From assembly GCA_044225565.1 (NCBI GenBank), contig JBGAIL010000021.1, positions 1 through 39,562 on the forward strand: a stretch of DNA of 39,562 bases. The letters are read 5' to 3'. The notes under the pieces were generated by a model, which saw nothing but the letters and a program-made list of their open reading frames with translations, had not been told where the DNA came from and made no database searches. This document shows, in pieces, positions 26,731 through 34,227 of the stretch (its first letter is position 1; each line of letters starts with the position of its first letter). The translations under genes were made by a program, and so were the position numbers. The DNA comes from CAVXAE01 sp044225565 (GTDB lineage: Bacteria; Pseudomonadota; Gammaproteobacteria; Steroidobacterales; Steroidobacteraceae).

Positions 26731-27918
26731 TCAGAGCCAGGTGGCCCCGAGCAATCGCCGGAAGTTGCCCCCCAGCACCGCCGTGATGTTGTCGTCGGAA
26801 TATCCGCGCCGGATCAGCGCTTCGGTCAGGTCGTAGATCTTCTTCGGATGGTCGAAGCCGTCGGTGTCCAGCTTGTCGCGGAACGCGTAGCTCGCCTTGT
26901 AGGCGGCGCGCAGCTGCTTGCGCTGGTCCTCCGGCATGTCGTCGTAGCCGTTGAGGTCCGTGTCGGTGCCGACACCGACGTGCTCGATGCCCACCAGCTT
27001 CACCACGTGGTCGATGTGGTCCACCACGTGCTCCACGGTGGTGGGCTCCTTGTCGCGCACGAAGTTGCGCACGCCGGTGATGCCCATGACGCCGCCCTTC
27101 GCGCCCAGCTTCCGGATGGCCTCGTCGGTCTTCAGGCGCGGATGGTTGTTGAGCGCGCGGCAGTTCGAGTGCGTGATGGCGATGGGCTTCGGCGAGAGCT
27201 CGATGGCATCGAGCGTGGTGCGGTCGCCGCTGTGCGAGACGTCGACGAGCATGCCCGTCTCGTTCATCGCCTTGATGATCTCGACGCCGTAATCGCTGAT
27301 GCCGCCGTCGATGCGATCCGTGCTGCCGCTGCCGATGAGGTTCTGGCTGTTGTAGGTGAGCTGCGCGCAGCGCAGGCCGAGCTGATAGAACTTCTTCACG
27401 TCCTTCGGCTCGCGGAACTGGTCTGCGTTCTGCAGGCCCATGATCACCGCGATCTTGCGCTGCGCCTTGGCCTGGTCAAGGTCCCTGGCGACGCCGACCA
27501 GGGAGTACAGCTGCGAATTGCGGCCCACGTAACCCTGCCAGGCAGTCATGAACTCCAGCGCGTCGTCGTAGGCCGTGGGGCCGCCGACACCGATTGAATT
27601 ATGGAAGCCCGTGATGCCGCAGCCGCGGAACATCTCGATCTCCTGGGGCGAAGCCGGCAACGCGAACGCCTCGGGCGTGAAGTCCAGCTTCAGCGGCGCG
27701 AGCATGTCGATGACGAGCGAGCGCTCCACGAGCTTTACGGCCCGCGCCGAGTACTTCTGCGCAGCGGCGGCGTGCACCTGGTAGCGGCCGAAGTTGATCA
27801 TCGGCCCGAGGGTGCTCGCGACGCTCACACCGAGGGCGCTGGTGAGCACCTTGCGACGAGTGAGGCCGGCGCGGGCCGCACCCGGGCAGCTGGAGGGCCG
27901 ACTCTGTTTCCTTGCCAT
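26731..27918 (-). CDS. Tat-exported M19 membrane-dipeptidase-like protein with altered metal site
   Basis: 395 residues from the ATG at 27918, 11 bp after the upstream hydrolase gene. LTRRKVLTSALG (19-30) is a twin-arginine signal, so it is exported folded. The M19 fold is recognisable: ligands His229 (VDVSHSGDRT), His250 (ITHSNCRAL) and Asp319 (VGTDTDLNG) are present. The canonical His-x-Asp at the first strand (DGHNDL in renal dipeptidase) reads DMLAPL at 71-76, and the bridging Glu of VEGGH reads Gln163 (GLQNAD). M19 enzymes cut L-Xaa-D-Xaa dipeptides with two zinc ions; whether this relative keeps that activity is uncertain. It precedes the receptor by 47 bp. Confidence 0.87.
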   Translation of the reverse strand: MARKQSRPSSCPGAARAGLTRRKVLTSALGVSVASTLGPMINFGRYQVHAAAAQKYSARAVKLVERSLVIDMLAPLKLDFTPEAFALPASPQEIEMFRGCGITGFHNSIGVGGPTAYDDALEFMTAWQGYVGRNSQLYSLVGVARDLDQAKAQRKIAVIMGLQNADQFREPKDVKKFYQLGLRCAQLTYNSQNLIGSGSTDRIDGGISDYGVEIIKAMNETGMLVDVSHSGDRTTLDAIELSPKPIAITHSNCRALNNHPRLKTDEAIRKLGAKGGVMGITGVRNFVRDKEPTTVEHVVDHIDHVVKLVGIEHVGVGTDTDLNGYDDMPEDQRKQLRAAYKASYAFRDKLDTDGFDHPKKIYDLTEALIRRGYSDDNITAVLGGNFRRLLGATWL

Positions 27919-27929
27919 GTGTGCCGCCC

Positions 27930-29909
27930 TCAGTAGTTCACGTCGAACGCGATCAGGTTGAACGCGAGCGCCACCCACAGCGCCACCAGCAGGGACAGCG
28001 CGAGAACGACGGCCCACGCCTTCGCGTACCAGCTGCGCCGGCTGCCCAGCACTGCTTTCGCGTGCCACAGGCCGACGATCGCACCGCCCACGAACACCAC
28101 GAGCGACAGGATCTGCAGCAGCCACAGCAGCCAGTCGTTCTTCGCCGTGAGCCTCGAGAGATCGCCCATCATCGAGACGATGGTGATGCCCCATATGGTG
28201 AGCAGGCCCACCACCGCGACCGAAGCGATGCGCACCCAGCGGTGCGCCTTCGCATCGACGCCCGACAGCGCGTAACTCACGCGATAGTGTCGGCGCGTGA
28301 GCGCGCTGATCGGCCAGGCGAGCGCCGTGAGCAGCATGGCGGCGAGCCCGACGACCAGCGCCGGCAGTAGCCAGCCGCTCGACTTCGCGAACGGCACCGG
28401 CTCGAACATCATGAACGGCGACACGTCGTCGACGCTGAACCGCACCACGCGGCCATCCTCCACCTTCGCAGACAGCAGCTGTTTGCCTTCCTCCTGACGC
28501 CACACGTACGGCTCGATCTCACGCCACCTGGAAGGCATGCCGGCCAGGTTCGTGAACATCGAGACACCGATGGTGTGATCCTCGTTCGCGGTGACCTTCA
28601 CGGCGCCGAAGAGGTTCAACAGGCTGAGGAAGCTCGAGTCCGAGCGGCGCGAGTTGCCGTACCGGCCCGCGATCTGGCGCGCGTGCTCGGCGGCGGTGGC
28701 GTCGTCCACCTTGCCGTCCGGAGCCGGGCCCGGGAGATAGCGGTCCGTGAACTGCTCGAAGATCTGCGAGCGCAGGCCGCCGACCGCGCCTTCCTTCCCC
28801 GCGCTGTTGAACGACATGTAGAGTCCGACGTTGTCGTCGATGAAGAGATGCAGATAGCTGTGGAACCACTGCGTGTCGCCGCCGTGGCCTATGACACGGC
28901 GGCCGTCGTAGTTGGTCTCGTAGAAGCCCAGCATCATGCGGTTCACGCGCGGCAGGATGGTGAGCGCCGTGCCGTGCATCTCCTGCGCGGTCTCGGGCTT
29001 CAGGATCTGCTTGTCGCCGTACCGGCCATTCTGCAGGTGCGCGATCATGAAATGCGCCATGTCCGCGCCGGACGCGGAAAGGCTGCCAGCCGGCGCGGGG
29101 CCCACGATCTCGAACGGCTTGTCGGGCAGGGAAGCCTGCTGGTAGCCCTTGGACATGAGCGGCTTCAGGTTCCCGGGCAGCGGCTGCCGGAACGTGGAGT
29201 ACTTCATGTCGAGCGGCGCGAAGAGCTTCGCGTCCACGTAGTCGTCGAAGCTCATGCCGGAGGCGCGCGCCACGATGTAGCCGGCGAGCGCAGTGGCATA
29301 GTTGGAATATGCCGGCGTCTCGCCCGGCCCGAAGATGCGCGTGGGCACCCACGTCTTCAGGAATGGGCCGAGCTCGGGCACGCCGTCCTTCTCGACGCCC
29401 ATGATGCCTTTGGGCTGCTCTTCGAAGCCCGCGGTGTGCGTGAGGATGTTGCGCAGCGTGACGGGCTTGCCGTCACGCTCGGGAATCTTGAAGTCGAGGT
29501 ACTGGTTGACGTCGGCATCGAGCTTCAGCTTGCCCTCCTCCACCAGCTGCATCACCGCCGTCCAGGTGAAGAGCTTGGAGACGGAGCCGGGGCGGAACAG
29601 CGTGCGCTCGGGGTCGACCGGCGCGTGCTTCGCCACATCCGAGTATCCGTATCCTTTCTGGAGCAGGATCTCGCCGTTCTTCACGATGACGACGACACCG
29701 CCCGCGATGTCCCCGCGCGGCAGCGCGTAGGCCATGAGGCCGTCGAGCCAGGCTTCCGCATCAGCCTTGGTCAGGCGGGATTCGGCGGGCCCTTCGGTGA
29801 CGGCCGCGGCAGGCTGCTGGGGTTGAGGTGCGGGCTTGAGGTCCTGTGCGAAGCTCAGCGAGCCTGCGAGGAGCGTGGCGACGGTGGCGATGGCCTGGAA
29901 CGGGCGCAT
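27930..29909 (-). CDS. Exported serine hydrolase (beta-lactamase fold) with four C-terminal membrane helices
   Basis: 659 residues from the ATG at 29909, preceded by AAGGGGAG and followed by a clear signal peptide (to about 21). Catalytic motifs: SVSK (Ser109, Lys112), YSN (201-203) and HGG (341-343). The penicillin-binding domain ends near 410. A beta-rich linker (about 430-530) follows, then four hydrophobic helices in the last about 130 residues (LLPALVVGLAAMLLTALAW and three more), anchoring it in the inner membrane with the catalytic part outside. The layout resembles PbpE/AmpH-like membrane esterase or peptidase proteins. It is the first gene of the operon leading to the M19 protein, receptor and DgcN, which favours a peptidase or D-aminopeptidase role over drug resistance. 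Confidence 0.9.
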   Translation of the reverse strand: MRPFQAIATVATLLAGSLSFAQDLKPAPQPQQPAAAVTEGPAESRLTKADAEAWLDGLMAYALPRGDIAGGVVVIVKNGEILLQKGYGYSDVAKHAPVDPERTLFRPGSVSKLFTWTAVMQLVEEGKLKLDADVNQYLDFKIPERDGKPVTLRNILTHTAGFEEQPKGIMGVEKDGVPELGPFLKTWVPTRIFGPGETPAYSNYATALAGYIVARASGMSFDDYVDAKLFAPLDMKYSTFRQPLPGNLKPLMSKGYQQASLPDKPFEIVGPAPAGSLSASGADMAHFMIAHLQNGRYGDKQILKPETAQEMHGTALTILPRVNRMMLGFYETNYDGRRVIGHGGDTQWFHSYLHLFIDDNVGLYMSFNSAGKEGAVGGLRSQIFEQFTDRYLPGPAPDGKVDDATAAEHARQIAGRYGNSRRSDSSFLSLLNLFGAVKVTANEDHTIGVSMFTNLAGMPSRWREIEPYVWRQEEGKQLLSAKVEDGRVVRFSVDDVSPFMMFEPVPFAKSSGWLLPALVVGLAAMLLTALAWPISALTRRHYRVSYALSGVDAKAHRWVRIASVAVVGLLTIWGITIVSMMGDLSRLTAKNDWLLWLLQILSLVVFVGGAIVGLWHAKAVLGSRRSWYAKAWAVVLALSLLVALWVALAFNLIAFDVNY

Positions 29910-29972
29910 GCGGTCTCCCCTTCTTGTGAGTGGTCGGAAACGGACCTCGGGCGGCCATGTCCGAATCAGGTG

Positions 29973-30000
29973 ATAATAGTCCTCCATGGAGAATCGTCAA
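29973..30000 (-). promoter_or_regulatory. Sigma70-type promoter of the hydrolase-dipeptidase-receptor-dgcN operon
   Basis: Read on the minus strand: -35 TTGACG (30000-29995), 16-bp spacer, -10 TATTAT (29978-29973), each one base from consensus. Transcription would start near 29966, leaving a leader of about 57 bases to the ATG at 29909. No other promoter this good lies in the divergent gap. Confidence 0.6.
29982..29991. promoter_or_regulatory. Palindrome CTCCATGGAG inside the promoter spacer
   Basis: Exact 10-bp palindrome lying wholly between the -35 and -10 elements above. A dimeric repressor bound here would block RNA polymerase. The divergent XRE-cupin regulator at 30052 is the obvious candidate; binding is inferred. 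Confidence 0.5.
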
Positions 30001-30051
30001 CCTGTTTAGGATTAAAGCGTCTTCCGCGTTTTTCGAGGCTAGAATTGCGGC

Positions 30052-30777
30052 ATGAAAGCAACAAAACCGGCCTCTTCGAAGCTGACGCTGGGGCGTCTAT
30101 TGCGGAATCTGCGTACGCGCAACCACTGGACGCTCAAGGAAATGAGCAAGCGCACGGGCATCCCGCTCTCGACGCTCGCGAAGGTGGAGCACGACCGGCT
30201 CACGCTCACCTACGACAAGCTGCTGCAACTGAGCGAGCGGCTGAAGATCCGCATGTCGGAGCTGTTCGCGGATTCCGTGGAAGAGCCGGGCCAGCCGGTG
30301 ACGGCGCGGCGCAGCATCGGCCGCATGGATCGAGCCATCCGCGTGAAGACGCACAACTACGACTACTACTATTTGTGCGCGGAACTGCGGCGCAAGCGGA
30401 TGATCCCGATCCTGACGCGCATCCGGGCAAAGAGCGTGGGCGAGTTCGGAGAGCTGGTACACCACGCGGGCGAGGAATACGTCTACGTGCTCGAAGGGCG
30501 CGTGGAGATCCATACGGAGTTCTACGACCCCATCGTGCTGGGCGCCGGCGAGTCGATCTACATCGACTCCAACATGGAGCATGCCTACGTGGCAGCCGAG
30601 GGATGCGAGGAAGCGATCGTGCTGGGCGTGTGCTCCAGCGCGGACGAAGGGCTCATGGAATCGCTGATGGAGCTGCACGGCGATGAGACCGTCACGCCCG
30701 TCGCGCCTGCGGACACGGGTCGCCTTTCGCCGCCGGCCAAAACCAAACGACACCGCAAGACGAGCGAAAGCCGCTAG
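30052..30777 (+). CDS. XRE-family regulator with C-terminal cupin sensor domain
   Basis: 241 residues. The helix-turn-helix at about 12-70 has LGRLLRNLRTRNHWTLKEMSKRTG and IPLSTLAKVEHDRLTLTYDKL. A single cupin barrel at about 110-205 has HHAGEEYVYVLEGRVEIHTE and GESIYIDSNMEHAYVA, which supply His/Glu residues for a metal or small-ligand site. XRE-cupin proteins usually regulate amino-acid or polyamine uptake and catabolism and are often encoded next to their targets. It is divergent from the serine-hydrolase operon across 142 bp holding a promoter with an operator-like palindrome. Its TAG stop shares the tetranucleotide CTAG (30774-30777) with the stop of the convergent gene. Confidence 0.92.
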   Translation: MKATKPASSKLTLGRLLRNLRTRNHWTLKEMSKRTGIPLSTLAKVEHDRLTLTYDKLLQLSERLKIRMSELFADSVEEPGQPVTARRSIGRMDRAIRVKTHNYDYYYLCAELRRKRMIPILTRIRAKSVGEFGELVHHAGEEYVYVLEGRVEIHTEFYDPIVLGAGESIYIDSNMEHAYVAAEGCEEAIVLGVCSSADEGLMESLMELHGDETVTPVAPADTGRLSPPAKTKRHRKTSESR

Positions 30778-31682
30778 CGCGCGGCGGTCTCCCGCCAGCC
30801 GAACGGCCACACGGCCAGGCCGTGGATGGCGTTGCGCACGTCGTGCGTCAGCGTCGCCATCCGGGATTCCACGCCAGCCTCGAGGCTATGCACGCTGATC
30901 GTCGAAGGCGACGACCCGCAGGCAATCGTATTTTCGTCGATGACGCACAAACCGCGCGCGAACCCCTGGCGCGCCAACCTTGAATCCTCCTCACTCGCGT
31001 GCGTCAGCTTCTCCGGCGGAAACTTCGGCACCGCGAACCGGCGCTCCCCTTCCCTGGACACCACGCGCACCACGTCTGCCTGCGTGTCGTTGAACACCAC
31101 TCCACCCCGGAAAGGCCGCGCATTGTGTGCGCCATCGGGAACGGTCACCCATCTCTGAAGCTCACGGCCGTTGAACAGCAGGATGCCGCCCGTCCTCAAT
31201 CCGCTGATGTGCATGCCGCCCTGCTCGCAATGCACGTTGTTGAGGTGCAGCAGATTGGACGCCACGGGACCACCGAACTCCGGGTCGAACGGCTGCCCCA
31301 CGAAGCCCTGGTCTCGCCGGCTCACGTGCAACCCCCACGAGAAGCTGCGGCGGTCGAGGTCGAACCCGAGCACCGAATCGAACCCCGTCGAGGTGAGGAA
31401 CAGCGTGCGCTCGAAGCGGCAGATCTCGTGGCAATGCTTGAGGTACGGATTGCGCCACGATCCCACGAGCTCGAAGTCCGGCGTATAGGCGAAGAGCTCG
31501 TCGCTCGCCGCGATGAACACCGTCCCTGCGTCGAAGGCGATGCCGCGCAGGCCGCGATCCCACCCGCGCCCCTGCCAGTCGATGTTCATGGCGTTCCAGT
31601 CGAGCGCCTGCCGCGCGCGCTGGCCGTCGAAATCCACGAGATACACGCCGCCGTGGCTGTCGCCCTGGCGGCTGCCTCGCAC
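30774..31682 (-). CDS. Unrecognised, probably beta-propeller protein
   Basis: 302 residues from the GTG at 31682. I do not recognise a named family with confidence. Repeated beta-strand segments (GVYLVDFDGQ, TVFIAASDELFAYTPDFELVG, LFLTSTGFDSVLGFDL, ILLFNGRELQRWV) suggest a six- or seven-bladed propeller of the TIGR03032/DUF4915 kind. Conserved-looking HCHEICRF, NNVHC and DGAHNARPF carry possible metal or catalytic His residues. There is no signal peptide with this start. The coding pattern appears to run on upstream (VLIATSVVRGSRQG) right to the receptor's TAG stop at 31710, so a CTG start at 31709 or reinitiation is possible. It follows the third TonB receptor and is likely co-transcribed. 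Confidence 0.7.
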   Translation of the reverse strand: MRGSRQGDSHGGVYLVDFDGQRARQALDWNAMNIDWQGRGWDRGLRGIAFDAGTVFIAASDELFAYTPDFELVGSWRNPYLKHCHEICRFERTLFLTSTGFDSVLGFDLDRRSFSWGLHVSRRDQGFVGQPFDPEFGGPVASNLLHLNNVHCEQGGMHISGLRTGGILLFNGRELQRWVTVPDGAHNARPFRGGVVFNDTQADVVRVVSREGERRFAVPKFPPEKLTHASEEDSRLARQGFARGLCVIDENTIACGSSPSTISVHSLEAGVESRMATLTHDVRNAIHGLAVWPFGWRETAAR

Positions 31683-31709
31683 GACCGAAGTTGCGATGAG
31701 GACGGTCAG

Positions 31710-34121
31710 CTAGAACTCGTATCGGACCTGGATGCCGATGCTCCGCGGCCGGTTGACCGCCATGCGCGGCGCCTTCCACCGGTTGCTGATGAAGAGGTCC
31801 GCGCGCTCGTCCCAGAGGTTGTTGGCGAACAGCGAGCCGCTCCAGTGCTCGCCTTCGAGACCGAAGCGCAGGTCTCCCGTCTGGTAGGCGCGCTGCGTGG
31901 CGACTGGATTGCCGGACACGATGGACTCGATGCCTTCCAGGGAATTCACCGAGGAGCCGACGTAGGAGTAGTCGAACCGGGCGAACGGCTGCGCGCCCCA
32001 CAGATGATTCGAAGGGCGGTACTCGAGGCCGAGCGAAGTGGTCCGCTTCGGCGTCAGCGGCAGGCGCGCTCCCTTGGTGACGTTGAACGAGTAGGTGGTC
32101 GGGTCGCCGTTCTCGTCCACTCCCTGCACCGCGAACGTGGCGGCCTGCGCCACCTTGGCGTCGTTGTACGAGAACGAGCCTTCGAGCTGCCACTGCGGCG
32201 TGATCGAGAAGCCGAAATCCGCTTCCACGCCCGGGATGTTGGCGCTCGGCAGGTTCACGAAACCCAGCTGGAAGATGGCGGGCTGCGGATCCTCGATCTG
32301 CACCGCGATGTCTTCCCACTTCATGTAGTACGCCGCGAGGTTCAGGCGCAGCCGGCGATCGAGCCACTCCGTCTTGGCGCCCGCCTCGTAGCTCTTCAGC
32401 GTGTCGGACTTGTAGTCCCGCGGCAGCCCGGAATTGGGCTTCAGGGGATTGCTGCCGCCGACGCGGAAACCTTCCGAGTACGTGGCGTACACCATGCGGT
32501 TGCGGTCGAACTTGTACGTGAGGTTGAGCTTCTTGACCGTGCCGTCCTCCTGCGTCGCCTGCCCGGTGAGCGGCGGCGCGCCGCTGTAGCCCGCGGGCTG
32601 CTCCTGGCGCTGCTCGAACTTGCGGTCGTAGTCGAAGTAGCGGCCGCCGGCCGTGATCTTGAAGTTCTCGGTGACCTCGAGCGAGAGCTCGCCGAACACG
32701 GCCTTCTGCTCGAGCTCGGTGTCGTAGAGGCCGAGAAACCAGGTCTCGGTGGGCGCGAGCGGATTGCCCGTGAGGTAGGTCTCCAGGGAGTTGAAGTACG
32801 CGAACGAGCCCGTGTCCTCGTACCCGCGGACGAAGCTCTCGAACGAGGTCTTCGCCTTCTCGTCGCTGTAGAACGCGCCGACCAGCCAGCCCCAGCGGCT
32901 GTCGCTGTCGGCCTTCGAGTTCAGGCGCGCCTCGAAGGTGGTGATGCGCGGCTCCTCGTGGTTCCTCCCGAACCCGCGCGGATCGCCGCCGAAGTCGTAA
33001 ATGACGTTGTCGTAGTTGATGCCGTTCTGGTTGAACGCGAACTCGTACGCCGAGGCATCCGCCTCGTAGCGGAAATTCCGGTCGAAATAGGAAGCGGACA
33101 CCACGGCTTCCGCGAAGGGCAGCGAGGCGTTCACCGTGAGGGCGGCCTGGTACCACTTGTCGTCCAGGCTCTCCTTCGAGAAGCGCACCTGCTTCAAGTC
33201 GCCCGCGCCGATGTCGACGTCGCCGTGACCGCTCGCCTTGGTGTTCTGGAAGACGACGCCGAGCGTCGCGTTCACGGCATCGCTCATGTCCCAGCGCAGC
33301 GAGGCGCGGCCGCCGTTCGTCTTGATGTCGTTGACGTTCTTCTTCACCACGTCCGCGTTGTCGTACGTCCCGCCGAGGCTGTCGCCGAGCACGTTGTCGA
33401 TGAAGCCCGCATCCTCGGTGGTGAAGCCGACCAGGCGCAGCGTGAGCTTGTCATCCACCAGCGGCAGATTGACCATGGCGCTCAGGTCGTGGCTGACGTC
33501 GCCGCCGCGCGTGGTGGAAATCTCGGCATCCGCCCAGGACTCGAAGCGCGCAGGGTTCGGCTTGTTGGTGATGACCCTCAGGGTGCCGGACTGCGAGCTG
33601 GCGCCGAACAGCGTGCCCTGCGGGCCGCGCAGCGCTTCGATGCGCTCGATGTCGATGAAGCGCGGATCCGGGCTGCGGCCGCTCTGCGTGATGGGCTGCT
33701 CGTCGAGGTACAGGCCCGAGGACGACACGGAGCCGAACTGCACGCCGGAGCTCGCGACGCCGCGGAAGATGATGCTGGTGCCGCCGGGCTCGCGCACCGA
33801 GACCGAAAGGCCCGGCACCATCTTCACCAGATCGTCGATCTGGTTGAGACCATGCGCGGCGATGGCGTCGCCGTCGATGGCCGTGATGGCTTCGGGCACA
33901 TCCTGGAGGCGCTCCGCGCGCCGCGTGGCGGTGACGATGACTTCGTTGATGGCGGGCTCGGCAGGCTCGGGCTGCGGTGCAGGCGCCTGTGCCGTGGGTG
34001 TCGCCTCTTGCGGCGCAGTTTGTGCCGCAGCCGCGCCAGCGGCCATCGCCAGGATGGCCGAGATCGCCGCTGCGATCTCCGGTGAACCCGCCCCTCGAGA
34101 TTTCCGATTCGGGCCTGCCAT
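31710..34121 (-). CDS. TonB-dependent receptor with Pro/Ala-rich N-terminal linker
   Basis: 803 residues. The signal peptide (to about 34, ending AAAAQ) is followed by a Pro/Ala/Gln-rich linker (about 35-57), then a plug starting NEVIVTATRRAERLQDVPEAI with IEALRGPQGTLFGASSQSG, and a barrel ending in VRYEF. There is no STN domain, so no sigma signalling. The class is that of receptors for diverse organic ligands. It lies 106 bp downstream of the Rieske oxygenase gene, and a possible promoter sits in the gap, so it may be independent of the amine operon. The unrecognised propeller protein follows directly. Confidence 0.93.
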   Translation of the reverse strand: MAGPNRKSRGAGSPEIAAAISAILAMAAGAAAAQTAPQEATPTAQAPAPQPEPAEPAINEVIVTATRRAERLQDVPEAITAIDGDAIAAHGLNQIDDLVKMVPGLSVSVREPGGTSIIFRGVASSGVQFGSVSSSGLYLDEQPITQSGRSPDPRFIDIERIEALRGPQGTLFGASSQSGTLRVITNKPNPARFESWADAEISTTRGGDVSHDLSAMVNLPLVDDKLTLRLVGFTTEDAGFIDNVLGDSLGGTYDNADVVKKNVNDIKTNGGRASLRWDMSDAVNATLGVVFQNTKASGHGDVDIGAGDLKQVRFSKESLDDKWYQAALTVNASLPFAEAVVSASYFDRNFRYEADASAYEFAFNQNGINYDNVIYDFGGDPRGFGRNHEEPRITTFEARLNSKADSDSRWGWLVGAFYSDEKAKTSFESFVRGYEDTGSFAYFNSLETYLTGNPLAPTETWFLGLYDTELEQKAVFGELSLEVTENFKITAGGRYFDYDRKFEQRQEQPAGYSGAPPLTGQATQEDGTVKKLNLTYKFDRNRMVYATYSEGFRVGGSNPLKPNSGLPRDYKSDTLKSYEAGAKTEWLDRRLRLNLAAYYMKWEDIAVQIEDPQPAIFQLGFVNLPSANIPGVEADFGFSITPQWQLEGSFSYNDAKVAQAATFAVQGVDENGDPTTYSFNVTKGARLPLTPKRTTSLGLEYRPSNHLWGAQPFARFDYSYVGSSVNSLEGIESIVSGNPVATQRAYQTGDLRFGLEGEHWSGSLFANNLWDERADLFISNRWKAPRMAVNRPRSIGIQVRYEF

Positions 34122-34145
34122 GAGTCACCTCTACTTTTTCAGTCG

Positions 34146-34175
34146 ATAGTAACCACTTGTCCGCGACGGCGGCAA
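34146..34175 (-). promoter_or_regulatory. Possible promoter of the third TonB receptor
   Basis: On the minus strand: TTGCCG (34175-34170), 18-bp spacer, TACTAT (34151-34146), about 25 bp before the ATG at 34121. The -35 overlaps a small CGGCGG-CAAT-CCGCCG hairpin (34167-34182). Both elements are only fair matches to sigma70. Confidence 0.3.
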
Positions 34176-34227
34176 TCCGCCGGATCCCCTGAATGCATCG
34201 ACACCCGGCCCCATTGCGCGAGCCGGC

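Noticed and set aside
28575..30686. 703-residue open frame on the plus strand
   Set aside because: It runs antisense through the serine hydrolase and out of frame through the XRE-cupin gene, both of which have clear motifs.
30999..34085. 1028-residue open frame on the plus strand
   Set aside because: It lies antisense to the third TonB receptor and the propeller-like gene. Composition is Arg/Val/Glu/Ala-rich with no recognisable domain, as expected for the GC-rich mirror frame of real genes.
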